Source: Solimonas sp. K1W22B-7 (lineage in GTDB: Bacteria > Pseudomonadota > Gammaproteobacteria > Nevskiales > Nevskiaceae). Taken from it: a stretch of 64,000 nucleotides of DNA. The position numbers and the translations under genes were made by a program. Below the pieces are notes generated by a model that was not told the DNA's origin, ran no database searches, and saw only the letters and a program-made list of their open reading frames with translations. Positions 55,511 through 63,961 of the stretch are shown here, one piece after another (positions within the stretch are counted from its first letter, which is position 1; every line of letters starts with the position of its first letter). The DNA lies in assembly GCF_003428335.1 (NCBI RefSeq), contig NZ_CP031704.1, forward strand, positions 496,001 to 560,000, written 5' to 3'.

Positions 55511-56141
55511 CTGGAGTCCTTCGGACCCCGCGCCGGTGCTGGCGGCGGAGGGGCCCAGCATGCGTGGGTCTGGCCGCCCTCCATGCGTTCGCGCAGGCAG
55601 GGTCAGCCGCTGTCTTGCTGGCGGATGCCGGTACCGCCCGGGGCGGTCGCGGAAATCCGGGTGCCGCGCTCGCCGGAACCCGGGCGCAAGTGTCCCGTGG
55701 CCCGGCGGGCCTCAATTCCGGCACTGAACTTGGCGGTGATGCGCATGACAGGAACTCCAGACAACAAAAAACCCCGGGGGCCAGGCCTCCCGGGGTTGGG
55801 TACGGAAGGCCGCCGGCCTCCCGCCATTGGAAGACCGGTTCAGACGGGCACGGCGCGAAGGCCGGCGGCCGGGCGCGACTGCGCCGGACGCGGGGTCGCG
55901 CCAGAACCAGTTATTTTCAGTACTCCGGTCTTCACAAGATTCATCCTTGATCCAAGGGCCCCGGCGGGGGATCCGCCGGGGCCGGGATTCTCTGCCTGGC
56001 CGCCTTTGAATGCAATATGGGGTCTCGAGCGCCCGGTAAAAGTGCTTCGGAGCCCGGTCCCTCAAAAAGGCTTTGGACTCCGGAAGAGTTCTGGTATTAT
56101 TCGCGGCCCTGAGTTTCCCCGGGTAGGGAAATTCACCAATG
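55511..56141. other. Long leader region upstream of the EF-G paralog and tRNA-His
   Basis: About 630 bp without an established gene. It contains a minus-strand terminator hairpin (55766-55797) and between it and the EF-G gene a small minus-strand reading frame, 55603-55746 (47 codons, MRITAKFSAGIEARRATGHL...), with GGAG 10 bases upstream. The right end should carry the tRNA-His promoter. The layout suggests a regulated leader for the EF-G paralog. Confidence 0.4.
55766..55797 (-). terminator. Terminator-like hairpin in the EF-G paralog leader (possible attenuator or sRNA end)
   Basis: Minus strand AACCCCGGG...CCCGGGGTT followed by TTTTGTTG, with inner GGCC pairing. No protein gene ends here on the minus strand, so it either ends a small RNA or acts as an attenuator about 255 nt before the EF-G-like start codon. 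Confidence 0.55.
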
Positions 56142-56217
56142 GTGGCCGTAGCTCAGTTGGTAGAGTCCCAGATTGTGATTCTGGTTGTCGCGGGTTCGAG
56201 CCCCGTCGGTCACCCCA
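56142..56217 (+). tRNA. tRNA-His (GUG anticodon)
   Basis: 76 nt with encoded CCA. Acceptor GTGGCCG/CGGTCAC, discriminator C, preceded by the extra G typical of tRNA-His (G at 56141), anticodon loop ATTGTGATT giving GTG, T arm GCGGGTTCGAGCCCCGT. Tandem with tRNA-Lys 13 bp downstream. Confidence 0.95.
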
Positions 56218-56230
56218 AAATCGGTCGTAT

Positions 56231-56305
56231 GGGTTGCTAGCTCAATGGTAGAGCAGCTGACTCTTAATCAGTAGGTTCGGGGTTCGAGTCCCTGGCAACC
56301 CACCA
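56231..56305 (+). tRNA. tRNA-Lys (CUU anticodon)
   Basis: 75 nt with encoded CCA. Acceptor GGGTTGC/GCAACCC, discriminator A, anticodon stem-loop CTGA-CTCTTAA-TCAG giving CTT (AAG codon). Co-transcribed with tRNA-His; terminator follows. Confidence 0.95.
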
Positions 56306-56321
56306 TACGTATGTCGACAAA

Positions 56322-56350
56322 GCCCGGCTCTGACCGGGCTTTGCCGTTTT
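56322..56350 (+). terminator. Terminator after the tRNA-His-Lys pair
   Basis: GCCCGG-CTCTGA-CCGGGC followed by TTTGCCGTTTT, 16 bp after the tRNA-Lys CCA and shortly before ppiD. Confidence 0.75.
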
Positions 56351-56383
56351 GAGCTTCTGTCAGACGAAAGAGTTGAGGAACCC

Positions 56384-58303
56384 ATGCTTCAACAGATCCG
56401 TGACCGCACCAGCGGCCTTGTCGCAGGCTTCATTGTTGCCCTGCTCGTCGTTCCGTTCGCCTTCTTCGGCATCGAGACCTTCAGCGGCGGCGGCGGTGAC
56501 CCCGTCGTAGCCAAGGTCGGCAAACAGAAGATCCACCAGTCGCAGTTCGACAACACCTACGAACAGCGCTTCCGCCAGTACGTCTCGCTGATGGGCGAGG
56601 GCTTCAAGCCGGAGGAGTTCAACAAGGCATCCTTCCGCAAGCTGGTGCTGGACGACATGACCCAGGAGGCGATGCTGCGCCAGTTCGCCGACAAGAACGG
56701 CTACCGCGCCAACAACGCCGTGCTGTTCGACTACCTGAGCCGCATCCCGGCCTTCCAGAAGGAAGGCAAGTTCGACACCGAGACCTACCGCTCGATGCTG
56801 TCGCGCCAGGGGCTGCAGCCGGAAGGCTTCGAGGAACAGATCCGCAACTCCATCGCCATCGAACAGATGCGCGGCGGCGTGCTGGAAACCGCGTTCGTCA
56901 CCGACGCCGACGTGCAGCAGGCCTGGCGCCTGGCGATGCAGGACCGCGTGGTGGAGTACGCCGTGTTCGACAACGCCAGGTACCTGGCCCAGGCCAGCGT
57001 CAGCGAGGAGCAGGTCAAGGCGCGCTACGAGCAGAAGAAGGCGGAGCTGATGGCGCCGGAGCGCATCCGCCTGGCCTACGTCGAGCTGTCGCAGGAGGCG
57101 CTGGCCAAGTCCGCGGCCCCGGGCCAGGACGTGCTCAAGGCGATCTACGATGCCGAGAAGGCTTCGCGCTTCACCACCCAGGAACAGCGCAAGGCCAGCC
57201 ATATCCTGGTCAACATCGGCGCCGACAAGGCGGCCTCGAAGAAGAAGGCCGAAGGCCTGGCGGCGCAGGTCAAGGGCGGCGCCAGCTTTGCCGACGTGGC
57301 CCGTGCCAGTTCCGACGACACCGGGTCCAAGGACAAGGGCGGCGACCTCGGCTGGGTCAAGCGCGGCCAGATGCCGGAGAGCTTCGAGAAGGAGCTGTTC
57401 GACCTCAAGTCCGGTGAAGTGGCCGGCCCGATCGAGACGGAGTTCGGCTGGCAGCTGATCCGCCTGGACGAGCTGAAGGCCTCCGTGACGCGGCCCCTGG
57501 CCGACCCGGAAGTGCAGCAGGAACTGGTCACTCTGTACCAGAACCGCGAGCTGCAGAAGCGCTTCCAGGAGCTGGCGGAGAAACTGGAAACCCTGGCCTT
57601 CGAGAACAACGCCTCGCTGGACCCGGTGGCCAAGGAACTGGGCCTGCAGGTGCAGACCACCGACTGGGTCACCCGCGGCGTCGGTGCCGGCATCGCTGCC
57701 AACCCGGCGGTCATGCAGGCGGCCTTCCTGCCGGAAGTGCTCAACGGCACCGAGAACAGCAAACCCATCAGCGTCGGCGACAGCAAGCTGGTGGTGGTCC
57801 GCAAGGCCGAGTACCAGCCTGCACGCCAGCGTCCGCTGGCCGAGGTGGCCGACGGCCTGCGCGAGGAACTGCGTGCCGAGGTCGCCAAGACCCAGGCCCA
57901 GGCCGATGCCAGGAAACTGCTGGCCGAGCTGCGCGCCGGCAAGCCGCTGACCGAGACGGTGGCCGCCGCCGGCGCCGAGCTGCGCCAGCCGGGTGCGATC
58001 AAGCGCATCCAGCAGGGCGAAGACCCGGTGCTGCTGCAGACCGTGTTCAAGCTGCCGCGCCCCGCCGCCGGCAAGCCGCAGTACAGCGAGATCGTGCTGG
58101 GCAGCGGCAACGTCGCCGTGCTGGCGCTGACCGAGGTGCGTGATCCGACGCCGCCGAGCGCGCAGGAACTCACCCAGCTGCGTCCGCGCCTGCGCGAGAT
58201 GCAGGCCGGCGCCGAGTTCACCGCCTACCAGAAGGCGATCGGCGAGAAGGTGGCGATCAAGATCGTCAACCCGCCGGCCGAGGCGCCGGCACCGGTCGAG
58301 TAG
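56384..58303 (+). CDS. ppiD: Peptidyl-prolyl isomerase D, periplasmic folding chaperone
   Basis: 639 residues. One N-terminal membrane anchor (GLVAGFIVALLVVPFAFFGIETF), SurA-like N domain (to about 240), a parvulin PPIase domain (KASHILVNIGADKAASKKKAEGLAAQVKGGASFADVARASSDD ... GWVKRGQMPESFEKELFDLKSGEVAGPIETEFGWQLIRL) and a C-terminal domain. Inner-membrane-anchored chaperone near the Sec translocon that helps folding of exported proteins. AGTTGAGGAACC before the ATG. Strong terminator after. Confidence 0.93.
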   Translation: MLQQIRDRTSGLVAGFIVALLVVPFAFFGIETFSGGGGDPVVAKVGKQKIHQSQFDNTYEQRFRQYVSLMGEGFKPEEFNKASFRKLVLDDMTQEAMLRQFADKNGYRANNAVLFDYLSRIPAFQKEGKFDTETYRSMLSRQGLQPEGFEEQIRNSIAIEQMRGGVLETAFVTDADVQQAWRLAMQDRVVEYAVFDNARYLAQASVSEEQVKARYEQKKAELMAPERIRLAYVELSQEALAKSAAPGQDVLKAIYDAEKASRFTTQEQRKASHILVNIGADKAASKKKAEGLAAQVKGGASFADVARASSDDTGSKDKGGDLGWVKRGQMPESFEKELFDLKSGEVAGPIETEFGWQLIRLDELKASVTRPLADPEVQQELVTLYQNRELQKRFQELAEKLETLAFENNASLDPVAKELGLQVQTTDWVTRGVGAGIAANPAVMQAAFLPEVLNGTENSKPISVGDSKLVVVRKAEYQPARQRPLAEVADGLREELRAEVAKTQAQADARKLLAELRAGKPLTETVAAAGAELRQPGAIKRIQQGEDPVLLQTVFKLPRPAAGKPQYSEIVLGSGNVAVLALTEVRDPTPPSAQELTQLRPRLREMQAGAEFTAYQKAIGEKVAIKIVNPPAEAPAPVE

Positions 58304-58324
58304 TCCCGCTTTCATTGCATCCCG

Positions 58325-58358
58325 GACCGCCCGTAGTTCAGTCTACGGGCGGTCTTTT
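58325..58358 (+). terminator. Intrinsic terminator of ppiD
   Basis: Perfect 12-bp stem GACCGCCCGTAG / CTACGGGCGGTC with loop TTCAGT, followed by TTTT. It ends 20 bp before the next start codon. Confidence 0.9.
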
Positions 58359-58377
58359 CATTTCCGGGGTCTTCGGC

Positions 58378-59637
58378 ATGAAGCTGCACTGGCAGATCGC
58401 GATCGCATTGGCCCTGGCCCTGGTCGCCGGCATGACGATCGGCGAGGCGCCCTGGTTCCTGCAGACCTGCGCCTTCTTCGGCACGATCTTCCTCAACGCG
58501 CTGAAGATGCTGATCGTGCCGCTGATCGTCTCGGCGATCATCTGCGGCCTGGCAGGCATCGGCGACAGCCGTACCCTGGGCCGCATGGGCTGGCACACGC
58601 TGCTGTTCTACATGGGCACCGGACTGCTGGCGATCCTCACCGGCCTGCTGATGGTCAACCTGTTGTCCCCCGGCATCATCGACGGCGTGCCCGCGGCGCA
58701 GCGCCTGGGACTGGCGGCGGACACCGGGCAGGTGGTCGCCGGCGTGCGCGACCGCGGCACCGGCGACCTGCTGGCGGTGCTGCAGCGCCTGGTGCCCGCC
58801 AATCCCATCGGCGCCGCGGCCGACGCCGACATGCTCGGCGTGGTGACCTTCACCCTGCTGTTCGCCTGGGCCCTGGCGCAGCTGCCGGAGGCCACGCGGC
58901 GCACGCAGCAGGAATTCTGGCAGGGCGTCTACCAGGCCATGCTGCGCATTGCCGACCTGGTGATGCGTTTCGCGCCGCTGGGGGTCTTCGCCCTGGTCGG
59001 CGGGGTCGTCGCCAAGACCGGCCTGGCCGCGCTGCGGCCGCTGGCGGTGTTCTTTGTCGCGGTGGTGCTGGGCCTGCTGGTGCACGCGACGATCACCCTG
59101 CCGCTGGTGCTGCGCCTGGTGGCGCGGGTCTCGCCGCTGGCGCATTTCCGCGCCGTGGGCCCGGCCCTGCTCACCGCCTTCTCCACCAGCTCCTCGAACG
59201 CCACGCTGCCGCTGACCCTGTCCTGCCTGCGCGAGCGTGCCGGCGTGTCCGAGCGCGTCACCGGCTTCGTGCTGCCGATCGGCGCCAACGTCAACACCGA
59301 CGGCACCGCGCTCTACGAGTGCGCCGCCGCGCTGTTCATCGCCCAGGCCTACGGCCTGGAACTGGGCGTGGCCACGCAGTTCACAGTCGTACTGATGGCG
59401 CTGCTGACCTCGGTCGGCGTGGCCGGCATCCCCTCGGCCAGCCTGGTGGCGATCGCGCTGATCCTGGGCGCCATCGGCCTGCCGCTGGAGGGCGTGGGCC
59501 TGATCCTGGCGGTGGACCGCGTGCTCGACATGTGCCGCACCACGGTCAACGTGCTGGGCGATACGGTGGCCACGGTGACGGTGGCGCGGCTGGATGGGGA
59601 GGATGTGCTGCAGCAGCGGAGCGCAAGTCCTTTGTAG
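58378..59637 (+). CDS. Dicarboxylate/amino acid:cation symporter (DAACS family)
   Basis: 419 residues. GltP/DctA-type fold: [40 protein letters not shown] (HP1 serine-rich tip), [15 protein letters not shown] (NMDGT-type motif as NTDGT), [51 protein letters not shown]. Takes up dicarboxylates or acidic amino acids with Na+ or H+. ATG 58378 fits the family start. Its TAG stop lies inside the left arm of a REP-like palindrome. Confidence 0.9.
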   Translation: MKLHWQIAIALALALVAGMTIGEAPWFLQTCAFFGTIFLNALKMLIVPLIVSAIICGLAGIGDSRTLGRMGWHTLLFYMGTGLLAILTGLLMVNLLSPGIIDGVPAAQRLGLAADTGQVVAGVRDRGTGDLLAVLQRLVPANPIGAAADADMLGVVTFTLLFAWALAQLPEATRRTQQEFWQGVYQAMLRIADLVMRFAPLGVFALVGGVVAKTGLAALRPLAVFFVAVVLGLLVHATITLPLVLRLVARVSPLAHFRAVGPALLTAFSTSSSNATLPLTLSCLRERAGVSERVTGFVLPIGANVNTDGTALYECAAALFIAQAYGLELGVATQFTVVLMALLTSVGVAGIPSASLVAIALILGAIGLPLEGVGLILAVDRVLDMCRTTVNVLGDTVATVTVARLDGEDVLQQRSASPL

Positions 59638-59706
59638 GAGCGGCTGTCAGCTGCGAGGGCCGGTTGTCATGGTAGACACCCTTCGCGGCTGACAGCCGCT
59701 CCTACA
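59633..59706. repeat. REP-like palindrome, TGTAGGAGCGGC type
   Basis: Left arm TGTAGGAGCGGCTGTCAGCT plus GCGA (59633-59656) and right arm 59683-59706 are complementary at 23 of 24 positions; 26-nt centre. Typical extragenic palindrome of pseudomonad- and xanthomonad-like genomes. It overlaps the symporter stop codon and ends 10 bp before the convergent gene's stop. Confidence 0.85.
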
Positions 59707-59715
59707 GGGTGTCGG

Positions 59716-60210
59716 TTACTGCTGCGAACCGACGCGGTCCCGCAACAGCGCCGTGAACGCGTCGAAATCCTCCGCCCGCGCGAAGAACGCGGCCGGTACC
59801 AGGTAGAAACCGCTCTCCACCGGGTACAGCAGCACCAGCTGCCGGCTGCCGCGCCAGCGCCCGATCTGGTCCCAGCGCAGCGCCTGCTCGCGGCCGCCGC
59901 GGTCGAAGCGCAGGCCTTCTGCGTCGATCGCGATGCGCACCGGGCGCGCGATGGCGGGATTGGCGCGGTAGCGTCGGCGTGCGCGCCAGGGCATCACCAG
60001 CACCACGTAGCTGGCCAGCGCGGCGCAGGTGCTGAGCAGCACCGGCGAGCGGGTCAGCGCCAGACCGACGACGCAGCCGGCGACCAGCAGGCCGAGAGCG
60101 GCCAGGGGCAGGGGACCGGGGCGCAGGTGCAGGAACTGCGCGGCGACGTAGTCGCCCTCGCCGATGCGGCCCTGCGCCCGCAGGGCCGTCGCGACGACGG
60201 CTTCGCTCAC
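59716..60210 (-). CDS. YcxB-like membrane protein
   Basis: 164 residues. Two hydrophobic helices ([37 protein letters not shown]) followed by a basic turn and a PH-like cytosolic domain ([51 protein letters not shown]), the YcxB layout. Function unknown. Overlaps the end of fabI by four bases, so it is translated with it. Confidence 0.75.
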   Translation of the reverse strand: MSEAVVATALRAQGRIGEGDYVAAQFLHLRPGPLPLAALGLLVAGCVVGLALTRSPVLLSTCAALASYVVLVMPWRARRRYRANPAIARPVRIAIDAEGLRFDRGGREQALRWDQIGRWRGSRQLVLLYPVESGFYLVPAAFFARAEDFDAFTALLRDRVGSQQ

Positions 60211-60989
60211 TCGATGCTCATGCCCATGACGTTGTAGCCGGCGTCGACGTAGAGGATCTCGCCGGTGATGCCGGAGGCCAGGTCCGAGCTGAGGAAGGCG
60301 GCGGCATTGCCCACTTCCTCGATGCTGACGTTGCGCTTCAGGGCGGAGGCCTTCTCGGCCGCCGACAGCATGCCGCGGAAGCCGGTGATGCCGGCCGCGG
60401 CCAGCGTCTTGATCGGGCCGGCGGAGATGCCGTTGACGCGGATGCCCTGCTCGCCGAGATCGGCCGCCATGAAGCGCACGTTGGCTTCCAGCGAGGCCTT
60501 GGCCGGGCCCATGACGTTGTACATCGGCACGGCGCGCACGGCGCCCAGGTAGGTCAGCGTCAGCAGCGAGGCCTTGCGGCCCTGCATCAGAGGACGCGCG
60601 GCCTTGCCCAGCGCGGCGAAGGAGTAGGCCGAGATGTCATGCGAGATGCGGAAGCCCTCGCGCGTCACCGCGTCCAGGTAGCGGCCCTGCAGCTGCTCGC
60701 GCGGTGCGAAGCCGATCGAGTGGATCAGCACGTCCAGGCCGCCCCACTGCTTCTGCAGCTCGGACATCACCTCGTCGATCTGCGCGTCTTCCACCACGTC
60801 CAGCGGCATCACGATCTTGCTGCCGACGCTGGCGGCGAATTCCTCGACGCGCGACTTCAGGCGCTCGCCCTGGTAGGTGAAGGCCAGCTCCGCGCCTTCA
60901 CGGTGGAAGGCCTCGGCGATGCCGGTGGCGATGGAGCGGTCGCTGGCGACGCCGGTGATCAGCGCCTTCTTGCCGGAAAGGAAACCCAT
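60207..60989 (-). CDS. fabI: Enoyl-[acyl-carrier-protein] reductase (NADH), FabI type
   Basis: 260 residues. Short-chain dehydrogenase variant: [28 protein letters not shown] binds [28 protein letters not shown]; the Y-x6-K catalytic pair appears as [33 protein letters not shown]. Last step of the fatty-acid elongation cycle and target of triclosan-type inhibitors. ATG 60989 begins the conserved sequence; upstream in-frame codons run through intergenic terminators and are excluded. Confidence 0.95.
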   Translation of the reverse strand: MGFLSGKKALITGVASDRSIATGIAEAFHREGAELAFTYQGERLKSRVEEFAASVGSKIVMPLDVVEDAQIDEVMSELQKQWGGLDVLIHSIGFAPREQLQGRYLDAVTREGFRISHDISAYSFAALGKAARPLMQGRKASLLTLTYLGAVRAVPMYNVMGPAKASLEANVRFMAADLGEQGIRVNGISAGPIKTLAAAGITGFRGMLSAAEKASALKRNVSIEEVGNAAAFLSSDLASGITGEILYVDAGYNVMGMSIE

Positions 60990-61029
60990 GGCTAGTCCTG
61001 CTCTTTTGGTCCTGAGGGGAGCCCAATGA

Positions 61030-61063
61030 TAAACGGGGGAGGCCCCGGAAAGGCCACCCCCGT
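61030..61063 (-). terminator. Terminator after the tonB-like remnant
   Basis: Minus strand ACGGGGG-TGGCC-TTTCC-GGGGCC-CCCCCGT type hairpin followed by TTTATC. It sits 3' of the truncated tonB-like fragment, mirroring the real tonB-like terminator at 61179-61209. Confidence 0.6.
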
Positions 61064-61103
61064 AGGGACTACAGGAACACAAGCGTTCGCCGGATCCGGG
61101 TTT

Positions 61104-61175
61104 TGCGGCCTCCGCCGGGGGATACAGAACGATCGGATGGTTCGGGCAGGTGAAGGTCGGAACGTCCTTCACCAT
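61104..61175 (-). pseudogene. Duplicated 3' end of the tonB-like gene
   Basis: Minus-strand reading [20 protein letters not shown] matches the last 20 residues of the neighbouring energy transducer (AKDVPPFTYPNYPLRLHPPA) at 13 of 20 positions, with about 72% nucleotide identity over 50 bp at a 130-bp offset. No start, SD or upstream domain. Each copy is followed by its own hairpin terminator. Reads as the remnant of a duplicated transducer gene. Confidence 0.7.
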
Positions 61176-61178
61176 GAC

Positions 61179-61209
61179 AAACGGGGGGCCTCTTGTGAGA
61201 CCCCCCGTT
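61179..61209 (-). terminator. Terminator of the exbB-exbD-exbD-tonB-like operon
   Basis: ACGGGGGG (61181-61188) pairs with CCCCCCGT (61201-61208); on the minus strand the stem is followed by TTTGTC. It lies 31 bp past the transducer stop codon. Confidence 0.75.
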
Positions 61210-61239
61210 CAGGGACAGCGAAACGACCGTGGGCCGCGA

Positions 61240-62235
61240 TCAGGCCGGCGGATGCAGGCGCAGCGGGTAGTTCGGATAGGTGAACGGCGGAACATCCTTG
61301 GCGCCGAAGTTCATCGACATGACGCGCTGGATGATCTTGCGCTCGAAATCCGGGTCGTTGAAGGTGCTCGACACCAGCTTGCAGTCGGTCACCTGGCCGC
61401 TCGACGCGATCGTGATGCTGACGATGATCACGCCACCCTGCTCCAGGGCCGGCGATTCCATCATCGCGCGCTTGTAGATCGAGGTGAACGAGCCCTTGTT
61501 GCGGTCGAACACCAGCTGGATCTCCTCGATCGAGCGGCCGGCGAGCAGCTTGTCGCCACCCTGGCCCGGCTTGGTCTTGTCCGGTCCGCGGCCGATCGGG
61601 CTCTCCACCACCGTGGTGCGGCGGTCGCCGATGCCGGCGCCGCTCTGGCGGCGGGTTTCGCCGCTGCCGCTGGCGCCGATGCCGGAGCTGCCGCTGGCGG
61701 CGCTGCGCTCGAAGGCGGCGGCGGAGCCGGCCCCGGTGGCGCCGGTGCCGGCCTTGGCGGTGATCGTCTCCAGCGGGCGCGGCGAGTCGAAACCCTGCAG
61801 CGACTGGTTGTTGAGTTCCGCCAGCTGCTGCTGCATCGCCAGCACGCCGCTGCGGGAGGCGGTCTCGCGCGCCTTCTGCACGACCTGTTCCTGCGTCGGC
61901 TGCGGCGGGGCGATCTTCTCCTCGCGCCTGGGCTCGGGCGGCTTGTCCTGCTTCTTGGTCTCGGCCTTGGGTTGCTCGGGCTTGGGCTTGTCTTCCGGCG
62001 CGGGCGCGGGCTCCTCGACCTTTTCGGCGATCTCGGCTTCCGGGATCAGGCTGACGTAGCGCTGCTCGGTGCTTTCGCCGCCGCCTTCCTTGAGGCCCTG
62101 CAGCTTCAGGAACGGGATCAGGATGCCGGCGATCACGAACAGCAGCAGTGCGATTCCGACGATGCGGTTGAAGCGGCGGTCGGCTTCCGTCGGCAGCTGC
62201 CAGCTGTCGGGCGTTGCGTACCAGAGGCCGGTCAT
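61240..62235 (-). CDS. TonB/AgmX-type energy transducer
   Basis: 331 residues. One N-terminal membrane helix (IVGIALLLFVIAGILIPFLKL), a Pro/Lys/Glu-rich periplasmic spacer (EEPAPAPEDKPKPEQPKAET...), a Gly/Ser-rich stretch, and a C-terminal AgmX/PglI-type domain (GRSIEEIQLVFDRNKGSFTSIYKRAMMESPALEQGGVIIVSITIASSGQVTDCKLV). It would transmit proton-motive force from ExbB/ExbD to an outer-membrane partner. Overlaps the upstream exbD by four bases. Last gene of the operon. Confidence 0.85.
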   Translation of the reverse strand: MTGLWYATPDSWQLPTEADRRFNRIVGIALLLFVIAGILIPFLKLQGLKEGGGESTEQRYVSLIPEAEIAEKVEEPAPAPEDKPKPEQPKAETKKQDKPPEPRREEKIAPPQPTQEQVVQKARETASRSGVLAMQQQLAELNNQSLQGFDSPRPLETITAKAGTGATGAGSAAAFERSAASGSSGIGASGSGETRRQSGAGIGDRRTTVVESPIGRGPDKTKPGQGGDKLLAGRSIEEIQLVFDRNKGSFTSIYKRAMMESPALEQGGVIIVSITIASSGQVTDCKLVSSTFNDPDFERKIIQRVMSMNFGAKDVPPFTYPNYPLRLHPPA

Positions 62236-62741
62236 GGAGTCACCCCGGCGCCGTGCTTCTCGATCACGGCCAGCGAGATCTTGGCGAAGCGCGTCTCGGT
62301 GCAGGTCGCCATCACTTTCTTGAGCAGCTGATAGGGGATCGCCTTGTCCGCCATGATGTTGACCTCGCCGCGCGTGACCTGGCCGGCGGCGCCGGGGGTC
62401 TGCATCAGCGGGGCGGTCAGCAGCTCGGACTTCAGCGACGGCAGGATGTTGCCTTCCGTGGCCAGGGCCTCGGACACGGTCATGACGCGGCGGTTGTTGA
62501 CCAGCACGTCATCCAGCGTCACCTGCACCAGCGTGTTCTCGCGCGGCTCTTCCTGGATCAGCGATTCCGGCAGCTTCAGCGCCTTGGGATTCGGCAGGAT
62601 CTCCACCACCAGGGCGTTGACCAGCAGGTAGAACACCAGGATCGCGAAGATGTCGATCAGCGAGACGATGTTCATCTCGGTGTCGCGGCCGGACTGGCGC
62701 GACAGGCGCTCCAGGCGCTTGACGATGCGTTCCTTCCTCAT
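62232..62741 (-). CDS. ExbD/TolR-family protein (second copy)
   Basis: 169 residues. Short basic N-terminus, single membrane helix with the proton-relay Asp (MNIVSLIDIFAILVFYLLVNALV), periplasmic domain with NIMADKAIPYQLLKKVMATC. Overlaps both neighbours by four bases, so stoichiometry with the first ExbD is set by translational coupling. Confidence 0.9.
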   Translation of the reverse strand: MRKERIVKRLERLSRQSGRDTEMNIVSLIDIFAILVFYLLVNALVVEILPNPKALKLPESLIQEEPRENTLVQVTLDDVLVNNRRVMTVSEALATEGNILPSLKSELLTAPLMQTPGAAGQVTRGEVNIMADKAIPYQLLKKVMATCTETRFAKISLAVIEKHGAGVTP

Positions 62742-63292
62742 GGCGCCACCGCCGGGGTCGGCGCAGGCGCTCGCAACGAGCTGCCCTCCACCGTCGCGTC
62801 GCCGATCGAGATCTGCGGGAACAGCTCGTGAGGCAGGCCGGAGGCGCGGGCCTCGGCCGGCGTGATGCGGGCCGCGTCCATCACCTTGACCAGGGCGTCA
62901 TACGGAGTGTCGGGTTCCAGCAGCACGTTGATGTTCTGCTCGGAGGGATCGGACTTCTTCACTTCCACCAGCAGGTCGGACAGCGCCTGCACGTTGTAGC
63001 CCTGCGGCGTGTTGGCCAGGTTGCGCGTCACGCCGTCGCTGGTGACGACCAGCTCGGTCTTGCGCAGGGTTACCGTGAGCGGCTGCTTGTCCTGTTGCTC
63101 GGGCGTGGCCGTACGGTCCGGCGAGGGCAGGTTGAGGCTGATGACGTTGAGGCGGGCAGCGGCCAGCGAGGAGCTGACCAGCAGGAAGAACACCAGCACC
63201 GCGAACACGTCGATCAGCGAGACGATGTTCAGATGCACGGCGCGCGCACGCTGCTTGTGATGCCGCTGCAAACGCCGGATTCGCTGGGACAT
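62738..63292 (-). CDS. ExbD/TolR-family protein (first copy)
   Basis: 184 residues. Membrane helix LNIVSLIDVFAVLVFFLLVSSSLA with the essential Asp; periplasmic domain with LLVEVKKSDPSEQNINVLLEPDTPYDALVKVMDAARI. Two different ExbD copies after one ExbB is common in AgmX/GldM-like or TonB2-type systems. 33 bp downstream of exbB. Confidence 0.9.
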   Translation of the reverse strand: MSQRIRRLQRHHKQRARAVHLNIVSLIDVFAVLVFFLLVSSSLAAARLNVISLNLPSPDRTATPEQQDKQPLTVTLRKTELVVTSDGVTRNLANTPQGYNVQALSDLLVEVKKSDPSEQNINVLLEPDTPYDALVKVMDAARITPAEARASGLPHELFPQISIGDATVEGSSLRAPAPTPAVAP

Positions 63293-63325
63293 CGGAATCT
63301 CGCGAGGGGGCGGGGTGGCGGCGGC

Positions 63326-63961
63326 TTAGCGGCGACGGCTGCTGAGCGCGTTGACGAACTTGCCGGCCACGGCTTCGAGGCCGTCGATCAGCTCGGTCGT
63401 GCGGCTCTGCAGGTAGGAGTGCAGCAGCAGCGAGGGGATGGCCACCATCAGGCCGAAGGCCGTGCAGTTCATGGCCTCCGAGATGCCCTTGGAGAGCAGG
63501 TCGGCCTTCTCGGCCGGGTCGGCGGCGCCGAGCGCGGCGAAGGAGCCGATCAGGCCGATGACCGTGCCGAGCAGGCCCAGCAGGGTCGACATGTTGGAGA
63601 AGGTGCCGAGGTAGTGCGTGCGCTTCTCGATCGCCGGCAGCACTTCCATCAGGCCTTCCTCGGCCGCCACTTCGATCTCGCTGCGCTTGTTCTCGATGCG
63701 CGCCTGGGCGATGCCGTTGCTGATGATGCGGGCGATCGCGGTGTCCGAGCCCTCGGTCACGCGGGCGGCGGAATCCAGGTCACCCTGGGCGATCAGCGGC
63801 GCCACCTCGGACCACAGCACGGCGTTCTCCTTCTGCACGCGGCGCAGGAAGAACCAGCGCTCGATGGCGATGGCGACGGCGCAGACCGCCACCAGGGCGA
63901 TGGGGTACATGAAGAAGCCGCCTGACTGGAAGAAGCGCAGAACGGTGGCAAAGAAATCCAT
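63326..63961 (-). CDS. MotA/TolQ/ExbB proton channel family protein
   Basis: 211 residues. Three helices; GGFFMYPIALVAVCAVAIAIERWFFLRR at the N-terminus and LGTFSNMSTLLGLLGTVIGLIGSFAAL ... GISEAMNCTAFGLMVAIPSLLLHSYL, the conserved TolQ/ExbB core. With the two ExbD proteins it forms the proton-driven motor for the TonB-like protein. First gene of the operon; promoter lies at or beyond the right edge of the window. Confidence 0.93.
   Translation of the reverse strand: MDFFATVLRFFQSGGFFMYPIALVAVCAVAIAIERWFFLRRVQKENAVLWSEVAPLIAQGDLDSAARVTEGSDTAIARIISNGIAQARIENKRSEIEVAAEEGLMEVLPAIEKRTHYLGTFSNMSTLLGLLGTVIGLIGSFAALGAADPAEKADLLSKGISEAMNCTAFGLMVAIPSLLLHSYLQSRTTELIDGLEAVAGKFVNALSSRRR

Noticed and set aside
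53471-56251. 926-codon plus-strand open frame opposite the EF-G paralog
   Set aside because: Composition is typical of an antisense shadow of a GC-rich gene; it runs through a tRNA and terminators.
56360-58315. 651-codon minus-strand open frame opposite ppiD
   Set aside because: Leu/His/Gly-rich antisense shadow of a well-supported gene; it has no family features.
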